Source: Glutinoglossum americanum (taxonomy: Eukaryota > Ascomycota > Geoglossomycetes > Geoglossales > Geoglossaceae). Taken from it: a stretch of DNA of 64,000 nucleotides. The position numbers and the translations under genes are program-made. Shown here piece after piece: positions 30,575 to 42,690 of this stretch (position 1 is its first letter; the number at the start of each line of letters is the position of its first letter). The notes beneath the pieces are model-generated. The model worked only from the letters and a program-made list of their open reading frames with translations, ran no database searches and was not told where the DNA came from. The DNA lies in assembly GCA_020080175.1 (NCBI GenBank), contig JAGHQL010000101.1, positions 30,142 to 94,141 of the forward strand, read 5' to 3'.

Positions 30575-32903
30575 TCAATGGAGCAGCCCCTCCGCTGCCC
30601 CCTCGGCCTCCTGTTTTGTCAACTCCTTAAGCCTTGCCTCCTCTTTTCTCTTAATCACACCCTCTTGTTCCCTTCTAGCACCATCTTTCATCCATCTCGT
30701 AATCACTGCAGCCCGGTCTGTGCTAATCGGATACTCCTTCCCATCATCCTGCGCCCACCGCCTGGGTAACCCACTATCCCCGGCTCTGAGTTCCTCTTTT
30801 TCCCTCCTCTCGATTACCGACAGAGCAGCTGCAAAGCTCTCCTCGTCATGCACGTTATTGTTCTCTAGGACCTCCGCCACGGTATCTTCTCTGCGGCGCT
30901 TCTCCTGTTCCTCAGGGCTAACGGGACAGTTGTGTCCCCGGAGAGGCGCCGGTGCGCACAACACCTCCCAACTACTATTTAATCCAACCCAATTCCCAGA
31001 ACGCCGTATAACTTCCATCCAGTCTGCGCGGGCAGGGCTCCGGGCCGCTAGAAAGATCGGGTAACCGTCACATACACGCGCGAGGCGGGCAACCATGTAG
31101 GCATGCCGTAAGAGTTCTTTAGAAGATGTCTGCAGGAGGCAGTGACATAGAAGAAACGAGTGCAAGGCATCAGTTAGCAGTGGGTGGTAGGTGATTGACT
31201 CGTGGGAGTCCTGAGCGGCAAGTAGAGCTGCAGCGGCCGAGGTGGTGGGGTTTTCAGGGACTGGGTTCGACGGTTTCTTGATAATCGTAAGGTCGGTAGA
31301 CGGATAAGTAGGTAAGTTCGAAGGGGGGGTTGAGGAGAAGAGGCTAGAGACTGTGTAGATGTCTGGGGTGGGGAGGTTGGGGAAGCCACTGTTGGGGTTT
31401 CTCGTCATCTCAATCAATTTACTGTTGTTGAGAGCGTCGGTCTCCTTTGTGATACCGTTGGCAGCGCTATTAACGGCACGGAGAAAGTCCTCTGAAACCT
31501 CGGAAGGTAGGCCAGGGGTGTATTCAAAATGAGAGAGGAACTTGATGTAGTCTCTCAGCGCGCGCTTCGCATTTGCCTTGACGATCTTGCGTGCGTTCTC
31601 ACGCTTAATCTCTACAGCTTGTTCTGCTGCGGCTTGTATAGCAGTAGTAGCAGTTCTTGCGAGGGCTGTTCCCTCTATGCCAAGCGTTTCTGTCCCGTCA
31701 ACAATGGATTCGGTCGTGACTTGTACCGTAGGTGGAAGTGCATCATCAACGTGCTGAATGGCAATCGTTAGGCAGATGCCCGCCCGGTGAAATAGTAGCT
31801 GCTCCTCCAAACTGCTTGGCTGGTCCTCCTCAGCAAGCTTCATATCCGATCTCCAGTCTCCATTCCTACTTCCCCGTGCAAGGCTAGGGCTGGCCCTACC
31901 TAGACCTATGCTTTCAGTATCCTGTTTTCGATGCTGCACTTGCCTGAGCCTGCACACAGACAATGCTTCCGTCAAATCCCTTGCGGCCCCAGTGAAATCC
32001 TCCTTAAATATTCTGGTCACCGCTCGGGTCCTTAAGGGAGCAGCTTCGCTCGGCCGGTCAACAATCACATCATCCAGGGGCTGCAGAGAGGTGCATTTCG
32101 CCAGCATGCGTGATGGTATTTTCTCGTGGAAAAAATGAACGTATTTCGCATCGCTATCGTTACTGCTCCGTTGCAGCACCAGCTTAGCCACTTCCTCTAA
32201 CGTAGACGCCGATTGCATTGTTGCCACGCTAGCTGCGATCTCATCAAGATGGTAGGCTCGCGACAACTTCTGTGTTGCGAGTTCTCGCATTCTGTGTCTC
32301 CGCTCCTTGCTAAGGCGCGAATTGCCACCACCGCCACCTAGCCCCAGCCCAAGCGCTGCGGCGCCAGTGCCACCAAGGAGGCCATTGTTGGCATTGAGGG
32401 AGTTATTTAGATATGATGAGGTGACTCCACTGGTAGCGCGAACCGCCAGCGTTGTCGCCTCTTCGACAAGGCGACGAATCTTCACCAGATCATAGAATAC
32501 AGCGGGATCAATTGGGTGCGGACGAGGAGCGAAATAATTGCTATGCGCGAGAGATTCGAGAACTTCCGGGGGAAGTTGAAGCCAAGGGCCGTGAAAGGAG
32601 GAGATATATCGCCAGTGTCTGCCAGCCAGTTAGCCTTATTTTCGATATCGGCTCAAATGCGATGGCCAATTAAACACATCCATCAGCGCAAGGGAAGAAA
32701 TTGTACTTGTTGCGACAGATAATGAGCGCCGAGCTAGAAGGATCTTTACCACCGTCCTTACTCGAGGCTACAGAACTTGGACTTGATGTTTTCTCGCGAG
32801 TTGGAGCAACTATAGATGCGGTCGAGCTTGAAGGCGTTGTTGTGGAACTATCTCTGGCATCCTGGCCCTTCTGACCCTTCTGGCCCTTCTTCTTTCTCGT
32901 CAT
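30575..32903 (-). CDS. large conserved Pezizomycotina protein, 2 exons, unknown role
   Basis: Exon 1 32707..32903, exon 2 30575..32618; 746 residues. Splicing joins ALIICRNK to HWRYISSFHGPWLQLPPEVLESLAHSNYFAPRPHPIDPAVFYDLVKIRRLVEE, a strongly conserved N-terminus in filamentous fungi. Exon 2 continues with a glycine patch, RMRELATQKLSRAYHLDEIAASVATMQSAS, a possible repeat-like region (FTGAARDLTEALSVCR, YHPLLTDALHSFLLCHCLLQTS) resembling TPR-type helices, and a charged helix-rich C-terminus. From memory, some genomes label similar proteins 'histidine kinase group', but I see no kinase motifs (no H-box, N, G boxes) and treat that name as unreliable. Without the intron, the frame would wrongly start at MKIRRLVEE. 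Confidence 0.82.
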
Positions 32904-33629
32904 GGTCTATAGTTCTGCAGCATGAGCTGATTTTTTGGGCCTAACGCTGTGGCGATGATTTGCACTACTTCAAGTCGAGTTGCCGATTGTGAGATTATTA
33001 ATGCTGATAGAGAATGAAAGATACTCAGATCCCCTCTCCCGCGTACCTATGCAAGAAGAATAACTCGATTCGAGAGAAGACAGAAGAAAACATGGGACAT
33101 GGTGCCTCAAGCGCAAGAAGTTGTTGTCTCAAGTACCACCCCGGCTATCCCAAATCCGGAAATTTCATATCGCGGAAGTCGGTAATGGCTGATTGGACGA
33201 ACGAACTTACTCCATTAGACGCAGAAACGATCATCAGGCACAACTAGGTCAAAACCCAAACACCGTGATTGAATGCTGGCTAAAGTACACTCCTGCTATG
33301 TATATAATCGATCCCTCAAGAAATCTCTGCATGGATTAGCTTCACCAAGCCGAAATCGCACCACACTGAACCCCAATCCAAGACAACTGTCTAAACCATA
33401 TCCTTAAGAACTAAGCGCTAAGCAAACATCAACCGCCAATCCGACCCTATTTACGGATGAGTACCATCAGTATAACTACCCAATACGGCTAGCCCGGCTT
33501 GTGCGGAATAAATACTGACCTTCCTTGCTGACTTCGAACAACATCGTCAATGACCTCTTTATCTAAATCGGGGAACATGCCTGAGAGCGTCCTAGAGGGT
33601 AAATCACTAAGTTAATATATTCGCTTTTA
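32904..33629. other. intergenic, tandem minus-strand genes
   Basis: Contains the promoter of the conserved protein (upstream of 32903) and the 3' UTR of the VPS9 gene. A 77-codon plus frame has no features. Confidence 0.5.
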
Positions 33630-36399
33630 TCAGGAGGCCAGATTTTGAGGGGCGGCATACTCTACAACATCCGCATGCTCGGCTCTTTGTATCCTTTGCG
33701 CCTCCGCCGTCTCCGCGCTGGCTTGTCTTGCCGCTGATTCTTCGGCGCTCAATCTTACTCTTTCTCTTTTTTGAGCTAGATCCACAACTTGCCCCATTTC
33801 GCTCGGCTCCCACCTGGTTTCTCCGTTGTTCCTACTTGGCAGAGGCGGGGCCGGAGATAAACGGGGAGTATTTCCCGGCAATGGTGTTACAACAGGGTGC
33901 CTTCCAGTGGGTTGCGTCGGGGCAAAATTTGGGGAGCGTTGTGCGGATTGTGGGGTAGATGAAGGCTCCTCAGAGAACATTCGTCCGATTGTCGACAGCG
34001 GTCGCTGTATTGTACGTAAAAGACCAGCAACAGCATCAATTTCCTCTGTGGCCGCCTCAGCGCCAGAAGGCGGTCCAGGGCCATCTCTAGAAGATGGTTG
34101 CTTTGGTGTTGGGTACCCAACATCCATTGACGTGCGGGGAGTAACTTCGGGCCTACTAATAGAGGACTTCTCCGGAACGCGAACGTGGTTCATGGCGGCT
34201 TTCTCCTCTTCTTCGTGCTTCTCCGCTATCGCCGAGACTGCTGCCTCCACATTTGCTTCAAACTCCTCATCAGCAATGGTTAAACTTGTGCGGTCTAGGT
34301 TTTCGATGAATTGTATGGCACCCATCTATTTTGGTCAGTACACCCCAAGTTAAGCATGGCAATTTTCTCTACGTACGAGGGAAGATAAGTAATAGCCTGC
34401 CTCCCCACCCAGTTTTTCTGAGTGCCTAAAGCGGAGAATGTACTGGACATTGGAAACTAGGTGCTCTGGGTTGGCTTGCAATACAACGTAGATAAGTAGC
34501 GGTACGAAAGAATCGGCAGATTGGTCGGACTTCGAGTGTCGTAGCAGACCTAGTGCATATTATGAGAAAACTTTCAAACCTATTTGTCCCAGGCAAATAA
34601 TAACTCACCGAAGATAACCTTGCAGCAATTGAGCACACAAATGACCTTGTCTCTTGGGGCCCGATAAGTCTTTATTTTCAGTAGCTCTGGCAGGAAATTA
34701 GACAAATTCTCCTTAATGGGTGAGCCTGGAATCGACCTTGCTGAGAAAGAGTGAGAAACCGCCTTCCACTCTCTCCCACCGTTTCAATATCCAGGTGCTC
34801 CTCTCGCACCCACCCATATATGCGAACCTTCTGAGCCAACACCTCATCTCGCTCGACATCTTCTTGATGTTGGCCCCGCCTTCCTGGCCCTGGCACTCTC
34901 TCAGGGCCTTTCCGTTTGCCCTTTGATCCAGCAACCGGTACCTGCTGAGGAGGAGGGATTGCGGGGGAAAAAGTCTGTGTATATAACCGGTTCATAACTA
35001 ACTTCTCCATACCTTCTCTAGCGTTGTCAAACTCAGCATCTGACACCCCACGCCAAACTTCGCACTGAGCCATTTTATTCGTGATGAAAGCCAGAAAGTC
35101 GCTAATGATTTTGACTTGCTCGTGAACCATCCACTGCTTCTTGCCAAACTCTTGTAGGAAGGACCGTAGAAATTTAGCCACGGGGTCCGCTGTCTTGTGG
35201 CGCAGCTGTTCAAGAAAACGGTGAAAATCAAAGGGCAAGTCCGGCTCAGGATCTGGCCCCGGAGGTGGCGGTTTGTGGTGCACAGGCGGGGACATTGGCG
35301 ACTTAGGCGTACCTGCCCCCGAGGCCAATTGTACACCAGAGGTCATAGAAGGACTCATACCCAGAACAGGTGAAGCCTTGGGGGGCACCGGGGGGTTGAT
35401 CTCCCGTACCCCCAGAGAGTCAGACGAGCCAGCTGGCTTTGGAGATAATGGAGGCCCAGGGGAGGCTTGGGCACTGCCCAGCCCTAGGCCTCTCTCTGCA
35501 GACATGACTGGTTCAAGACTCGATTTTCTTGGTGGATGTTGTATATGCCCCCCCATTGAAGGACTTGAAAGCCCAAGCCGAGGTGACATGACCTCTTCAA
35601 CCCCTGGTCCGCCCCCTTCATCATCAAACTGGCCTATTATGCTTTGTATCTCCGATCTAGAGCCTTCCTCGCTCTCGCCACGGCCGCGCAAATGCAGTTT
35701 CTCATCGAGAGGAGCTTCTAATGTGGGGTCTCCTTTAGACATCCCAAGGTCACTATGCATTAATTTCTCGTTATATTCACTCGCGGACGAAGCACAAGAG
35801 GGAGTTCGTGATATCGGCTGTGACGAGGATGGAGTCTTGGGTGTAGAGTCGAGGTACACCTCATCTTTTGGAGGTGGAGTCGGGGGGTTTGGTTCTCGGT
35901 CTGCTGATTGTATGGTTTCGGTAGGTCTCAACGTAATGGTAGACGACTCGAGAGGGTCTGAATGTAGCGAGAGACTTTCGGTTTGCTCTATGAATTCTTC
36001 GTTTCCTAACTCCGAGTATAGACAGGTTGTTGGTGGCTCAGCGGAACTCCCGTCGCTACATGCCTCGTATTGTGCTGGCACCATCTCAACTTCTTTATGT
36101 GCATGCGATAAAATTTCCGCCGCTGATGCTGGTTTTGCAGAAGCTTCATTTCCAAACGTGTGCTCCGACTCGGGCTGCTGGTCGGCGTTGAGTTGAATCG
36201 GACCCGCTATATTATTCCGTTCTTCCTCGACCTGATCCGACAACAAACCCTCCAATCTTGGCCTTTTTTCATCTCTAATGTCCTTGACAACTAAGTCTTG
36301 GTCCTTCTGGCTCTCGGGACTTGCACTGTGAGACATAAGACTCGAAATCCGTCGGTGAGTTTGTTGAGTTCCCAGCTGAACGAACAATGTGGTGTGCAC
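33630..36399 (-). CDS. VPS9-domain guanine nucleotide exchange factor, 4 exons
   Basis: Exons 34737..36399, 34609..34686, 34377..34549 and 33630..34325; 869 residues with closed phases. The N-terminal about 350 residues are proline/serine-rich, disordered. The conserved part starts at DFHRFLEQLRHKTADPVAKFLRSFLQEFGKK and runs through the VPS9 domain, whose core is only visible after splicing: RRFLTLSQQELLKIKTYRAPRDKVICVLNCCKVIFGLLRHS and ADSFVPLLIYVVLQANPEHLVSNVQYILRF. This domain activates Rab5-type GTPases (yeast Vps21) in endosome transport. The last exon (MGAIQFIENLDRTSLTIADEEFEANVE...) holds the end of the domain and a disordered tail. The first intron is short (50 nt) with a GTCGAT donor. 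Start may be at 36399 or a second Met at 36336. Confidence 0.9.
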
Positions 36400-36712
36400 T
36401 GTTGTGTGGTTGAGGGTCCGCGTACGAACTAAAGACCGTGCCGCAGCTTCCTATCGGTATCGTGATAGTAACATCACAGACTGTTGCGAAGCTACTCGTG
36501 CTTGATCGTTAGTTGAATATGTCCACAACATTGACAGTTTGATTGCCCCAAGCGATCAGAGTACGCAGGCGCTTCGGCTAAGTGCAGCCTTCATCCCAAG
36601 ATCATCTTGGCTACGAATTGTTCAAATTCTCACAGCAGCACGTACGTTCCTGCTCAGCTCATTTATTAGGCTGTTGCCATTGGTAAGCTTCAAAGCCCCT
36701 TAACAAGTCAAC
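36400..36712. other. divergent promoter, VPS9 gene and ASNSD1-like gene
   Basis: 313 bp between two divergent starts. No element stands out. Confidence 0.4.
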
Positions 36713-38902
36713 ATGTGCGGCATCTACTTTTCTATAAGTAGAGAGGGCTTTTTGCCACCCAGCACCAATCTGGTTAAATTACTTTCCAGCCGTGGTCCTG
36801 ATAGTATCAATGAGCACAATGTGCAGATAGCTTATTCGGGTGTCACGAGCAATCTGCAAAGTAATGGGATCACATATCTCTCTTTCACTTCAAGCGTTTT
36901 GTCAGTCCGAGGAAATCATGTCACGGAGCAACCACTCATTGACCAGAATACTGGGTCTCTTCTTTGCTGGAATGGTGATGCCTGGAAAATAAAAAACGTC
37001 CCTATTGTAGGCAACGATACAGAGGCTGTTTTTTCCCTGCTACTAAAAGCCACTGCATCTTTCAGCCCGGAGTCTGTCGGGCATCTTTCAAGCACAGACG
37101 GCTCCCACTACGGTGCTTTAGAAGCCCTCAGCACCGCAATCGAAAGTATATCTGGTCCATTTGCTTTTGTTTACTACGATGCTCCCAACCAGAGGATTCT
37201 ACTTGGGAGGGATTGCCTGGGTAGAAGATCATTATTACAAAGATACGATGACAGGGGCAATCTGATTATCTCGAGCATCAGTGACAAGTGTCAAAGGGGA
37301 AACTGGAGCGAGTTGGACGAAAAGGGCATATACTGGGTCGATCTGACAGACTCTGGCTTTCACTCTCATGAGGCTGTCGTTCCTGGGGATGGACCAAACG
37401 GTGGTGACACTCTAACGTTTCCCTTCTACCGACTTTCGAAACTGCAGTGGGAATTTACTCAGAGCAGAACTGAGATGGCTCCCGTGGAACCCCATCTCGT
37501 GAGTCAAGGAACTATACCTTCTATTTTACTAAATTCTAACAGGTAGCTATAGAAACTCCAATTTCCCCCATTGAATATGGATCTACCTCGTGGCCAGATA
37601 TCCCCGCTCAACCCAGCGGCCCCATCTGTGCTGCAGTTGCGGCAACTTCTTGCAGAATCTCTGGCACTACGAATCCGGGATATCCCGGAGTTAATCAAAC
37701 CCAGCAACCCTTCCGACCCCGCCGCTCTCCTACCAGGTATGGCCGAGAGGCCGGCAAAAGTTGCGATTCTATTTTCCGGTGGTTTAGACTGCACAGTTCT
37801 TGCCCGCTTGGCTCATGATATCTTGCCCTCGGATCAGGCTATTGATCTACTGAATGTTGCCTTTGAGAATCCTCGAGTAGTTGAAGCTTCAAAAGCCAAC
37901 CGAGGAAAGGATACAAAGACTAAGAAAAAGGGTAGGAATTCGAGAATTGCTCTCACCCAGTCAGATCCAACTAGTATGGAGCTAGAAACACCCATGAGTT
38001 CTCATCCTATTGAGGCTGCCAAGCACAAGCTAGCTATTGTCAGCGGCATGCAAAGTGCCTACGAAATGTGTCCCGACAGAATAACGGGGAAGAAATCCTT
38101 AGCAGAGCTTAGGGAGATTTGCCATGGCAGACAGTGGAATTTCATCGAGGTATGTCTGTTTCCGTTTACTACTATGGGCTGTTGGAACACTGAGAGCAGG
38201 CTATGAGCTAGGTCAATATCCCTTACTCTGAGGCGCTGGAGCACCGTGAAAAAATAATCTCTCTCATTCATCCCCATAACACAGAAATGGACCTATCAAT
38301 AGCGTATGCCTTCTACTTCGCAGCTCGTGGAGCCGGCGTAGTCCATGTAGAGGAAGCGAGCGAACCTCTTACATATTCTACTCCGGCCCGTATCCTAGTT
38401 TCTGGACTTGGTGCAGATGAACTGTTTGCAGGATATTCTCGTCACGGAGCCGCATTTTCCCGCAGTGGTTTCCCGGGCTTGCTTGAAAGTATGGACCTCG
38501 ATATTAAACGTCTTGGGGGGAGGAATCTTGGCAGAGACGACCGAGTAATTGCTCACCACGGGAAGCATGCTCGGTACCCTTATCTAGATGAGGCACTATT
38601 AGCTTGGGCTCTAAGGACCCCAGTGTGGGTGAAGACAGGCTTCGGCCAAGATACGACAGATGAACCATCAGGCGGCGAACTTCATTTAGACCCTGAAAAG
38701 AGGATCTTGAGACTATTAGCGTGGAATCTAGGAATGAGGGATGTTGCTAGAGAAAGGAAACGTGCGGTAAGAAACTCCACTCCATTCCGATGAAGAATGT
38801 CAATCTTACAGCGATCAGATCCAATTTGGAGCTAAGACAGCAAAAATGGAAACTGGGAGGACTAAGGGTACCTCCATATTATCCGCCAACGAGGCTCCAT
38901 AG
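36713..38902 (+). CDS. asparagine synthetase domain-containing protein (ASNSD1-like), 4 exons
   Basis: Exons 36713-37498, 37553-38149, 38212-38766, 38819-38902; 673 residues with closed phases. It begins MCGIYFSIS, so Cys2 can serve as the nucleophile of the N-terminal glutamine amidotransferase domain; SSRGPDSINEH follows. The C-terminal synthetase domain has a PP-loop ATP site (VAILFSGGLDCTVLARLAHDI) and the typical LVSGLGADELFAGYSRH and HGKHARYPYLDE motifs. This architecture fits the ASNSD1 group, which sits apart from the main Asn synthetase ASN1/2. The last junction, RA|IQFGAKTAKM, is well conserved in the family. The middle, with GRNSRIALTQSD, has a basic insertion (KTKKKGRN). Substrate in fungi is not established from sequence. 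Confidence 0.88.
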
Positions 38903-39342
38903 TCTTTTAGAAAGCCCCTGCTAGTCACTAAGTCTTCGCGAGGTAACCCCCTTAAAGGATAGCCTCGTCTGAGGATTTATCCAAGGTATCCACCAACCAC
39001 CCAGCTCCTACACAAATAGCACACATCCGGCTGTGATGACGGGACTTGGCTCGCGCTTTCTAAATAGGCCGTCCGAAGTTCTTCAGATACTGCTGAGTTG
39101 ATCCAGCTACCCCGAGAGATATCAGTGTTTACCACAGGGTTCGTCGCGAGTTTCGCTGTTTAACAGCAGATGTAACCAGCCGAAGCCTGTATAATATCGC
39201 TAGATGGCCTCAAAGGGTATGCATGGCAATAGTGAAGTAGTAAAGGCAAGTCTGAGCCACTGGACACTAGAAGGATCGCTTTTATTCCACTAGTGGTACA
39301 TCAAGCACAGCGGAACAGGCAATATTAATGAGTTAATTCCCA
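38903..39342. other. intergenic, convergent
   Basis: About 440 bp between the ASNSD1-like stop and the MDR enzyme stop. No open frame of interest. Confidence 0.5.
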
Positions 39343-40582
39343 TTACTCTTGGGGATTCAAAACCAGCTTCTTTTTTGCAACACCAGTGGCAATATCATCA
39401 GCTGCCCTCTGAATTGCCGCGAGCCCCCCTGCTCTCTTCTCGACGGGAGTGGGTTCAACCAAGTTCTCTTTTATAACCTTCGGCAAATACTGCCGATACC
39501 ACCAGTCGGCAAAGTCTTTGAACTGTAGCTTCTGAGTTGCTTGGGAGAAGGGCCCGTAAACGCGTTCCACGTTGCTCGGAATATCCACATCTCCTCCAAG
39601 GGTTGACGCGAATTTGCCTCCTACTGGCTGAAGAATCTCAGCTATTGCAAGCTGAGATGCACCATCACCACTGGCGGTCATTGCATACTTGAATGGCCCC
39701 AAAGATTTGAGCTGCGATATGACGTCTTGGGATCTATAGTCTAAGACTTGGGAAGCGCCGAGTTCCTTAAGGCGTTCGAATCCACGTGGTGAAGCCGTTG
39801 CGATAACAGAATATCCGACCTAGGGTTTATCGGCCATTAATCTTGAAAGAGGATTTACTATGTAAAACTCACACTCTTCGCATATTGCACGGCATATCTG
39901 CATCAAGCCGTCAGCTAGCAAACTCGCAAGCCATGAACACACGCCTTACCCTCCAACTGATCCTCCCGCACCCCAGATTAGAACCTTTTCTCCTTCCTTA
40001 GCGAGCCCCTCTCCTAGCTTCTCCACCCCAAGATACAGATGCAGCGCGGCAACTGCAGTTAGAAGAGCAAACGGCAAAGCCACAGCTTGATCAAAGTCCG
40101 CATGCCCAATCTGCGTGCACCAACGGTCGGCACTCGTTTCTCATTCATGAGAAGCACCGATAAGAAATCCTTACCTCAGCAGTTGTCGCAGCTTTGCTAA
40201 CGACATACTTCTGCCAGCCACCCCACTTTGTTGACTCTTTGTGCGCGTATGTAGGCGTATCTGAAACAACCCTATCGCCAACCTTAAAGGCTGTTACGTC
40301 TGGACCTACCACTTCGACCGTTCCCGCGATGGTGCTTCCCAGAATGAAGGGATAGGGCACATTTACGTATGCCTCAGCCCGGATCCTGGCATCGAAAGGC
40401 TGGATCGACACCGCTTGGTTCTGATATAGATTTATCAGAAGTCACTTCCCATAGCGACTGATTGTTCAAAGACTGACCTTGATGAGAATCTCGCCAGCCT
40501 CTGGAATATATTGTGGGGCAGTTTTGATCTCGAGATCCGCCCGGGGCCCCGGTTGCCAGGCTGCTTGGTTTTCGAACGACAT
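39343..40582 (-). CDS. quinone-oxidoreductase-like MDR (zinc-type alcohol dehydrogenase) enzyme, 5 exons
   Basis: Exons 40478..40582, 40175..40420, 39950..40110, 39873..39897, 39343..39819; 337 residues with closed phases, normal for the family. N-terminal GroES-like domain: MSFENQAAWQPGPRADLEIK, NQAVSIQPFDARIR, PYPFILGSTIAGTVEVVG, FKVGDRVV. The nucleotide-binding motif ends in LIWGAGGSVGGYAVQYAKSVGYSVIATAS, with the GxGxxG spanning the 25-nt microexon 4. No structural-zinc cysteine ladder or catalytic Cys/His zinc set is evident, so this is more like a zinc-independent enoyl reductase or quinone reductase than a classical ADH. Substrate is unknown; such enzymes may be stand-alone or trans-acting with biosynthetic genes, but no PKS is nearby. 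Confidence 0.87.
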
Positions 40583-42690
40583 TATCGTAAACCCAATTGA
40601 GGATATTTTGAAGTCCTAAGAAAGTCGGACGAACCACGCAGTAATATATTACTTGAGCCACCGCGAAGGTCGGTCAATGATTCTTAAAACGAGAAATACG
40701 TGGATTGGGATATGAACACGTCGACGTAGCAATGCCGTCGACATATTGGAGACATAAACGCCGTTCCGCGCCTCCCGCGGGTTGGGGAAAACATCTCAAT
40801 CCGGAACATCGTTTTTCCAACCACCACTCTAATTCCGTAATATCTAAGCAACAATAGTCTCCTGAGCGGCAGCAACCTCCGAGCAAGCTCATCCCACAAA
40901 AGTGACTTGCCACTCCTTCCCAACTGGCCAAGATAACAGAAATCCGTGGTGAACTCACCCCCGTTTGGGCGGGTGAGCGACTAATGAATTCCGCCACGAT
41001 TGTAGAGGATTTTTTTGTAATTATGAGGTCATTCTGCATACCCCACAGCTTCACACAAGCATGGCTTACAACTTTCTAATAATCAGTACTTCAGGCTGAC
41101 GATCTTACAGACTATCTGTAATATATTCTTTCCTACTACCGCACGCAGCATCCCTCCCTCTCCCAAACAACGGGGTGGGTTGTACCGGAGTTAATCCCTC
41201 GACGCAGCATATAGAACTTACCAGAGAGAGTGGAGTCTCTGATTCAATCGTGTTGGAAAGGTACTCGGAAATATAGTGATACACCTTGTGAGTGGCACTC
41301 AGATACCTTCCGGAGAGCTGCAGAGTAGAATCTAGCCTCTCTTTGACCACCTAGCTGAGTAGTAAAGAGGAGGGCTTTTCGATTGACTATACGACACAAT
41401 GTTAACAATACTTATGCAAGCAAGGTAACTTTCCGCCTGGCTCAGAAGAAGTATGGCAGAGATGCTCAAGCCATACAGAGATCCATAGTTATGATATTGG
41501 GGCTAAACAACTGAACCGAATGGATCCGGTCCATCCAACGTCGAGCGGAAACCCTAGGCGTTTGAAAATTTGTTGGTTCGGCCAGAACTGAAGAGCTCCA
41601 AGACCCTCGTTACTCAGAGGTAAAGGACGTAAAGCCGACAGTTAAACGATACAGTGGCCTCAGCAAAGACGAGAAGGAAGAGCTAAAGAAGCGTGCTCAA
41701 TACCAACAAAGCTATAAGATTGCGAGAAATGCCCGAATGTCTGTTGACAAAGTAAGCGTCTCCTTCGTTAAATCAACCTCAGCTTCTTCCTTATCGTCAA
41801 AAACATCATCAATATTCTCATCCTCCACAATTAGTTATGCAGCTGTCAAAGAACTTGGTACGACATGAGCGGGAAAACGAACGTGTAAACCTGTTGTCTT
41901 TTTCGTTTTTTAAAAAGATGTTGATGAAACTTTTAGTGAGCACGTCGATTGAGATTTCTTTGACATCAAACCGCTATTACCAGCGCGTTTTCTTGACTAT
42001 AACAACACTTTGTTAGCCATACAATCCCATCAGTAATGCTAGAAGCATAACATGCACAGCGGCACTAACGCAAGTTATTTAGACAAATATATACAGCTTC
42101 AGATCGCCGCTACATCGACTACCGTGTGTTTTCTACAGGTTGGTACATATGGGAAAAGTTCTTCAATTCCGCTATAACGAACGGCCTACTTCTTCTTTAA
42201 GGGTTCTCCAGAAACTTGCAGTGACTTACCTCTGCTCTCTGGCAGAGTGAAACGGAACCAAAACAAGTGAGTCATACAAGATACAAGAGAAAATACAACA
42301 CAATAAGGTTCGGGATGTCCATTTAAAAGCGAGAGAAAATAAAAGAAATAATCTGTCATGAATTTCTCCTTTGGTTTCCTCCGACATTATGTGGTCTCAA
42401 TTTAGCCAGACATTTTTACCAGACTTTCTGGATGGACTGTAAGAAACCAAAACGCATAGCGATCTTTGGTCGCTGGGTCGAGCTATAAGAAAAGAAAAAT
42501 TGTACTTAAAAAATATACTATTCTCATTTGTATTTTCGTCACCCTTGTAACTGCATTCATCACTCCCGCTCTCTGAATTGAGCGAATCCACTGAGTCTTC
42601 CCCGGCTCTGCCTTATCCTTTTCTATCTTCTCCTGTTCTCAAGTATAACTTCTCTTCAATATTCCCCTGCGCCTGTTCTGTAATTTCCTC
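40583..42690. other. 2.1-kb gene-poor stretch
   Basis: Contains a 100-codon frame without a good ATG at 41566-41868 and otherwise scattered short frames. Base composition falls toward A/T between about 41800 and 42690. A hairpin-forming CTCACCC...GGGTGAG element is at 40954-40977. Confidence 0.45.
41566..41868 (+). other. possible exon or gene relic without start codon
   Basis: An open frame of 100 codons lacking an early ATG. It reads KFVGSARTEELQDP, then KRYSGLSKDEKEELKKRAQYQ and a Ser-rich tail ending at TGA. The charged helical text looks protein-like. A GTAAGC donor (41750) follows GACAAA and a TTAG acceptor lies 85 nt on, so it could be an exon. Family unrecognised. Confidence 0.25.
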
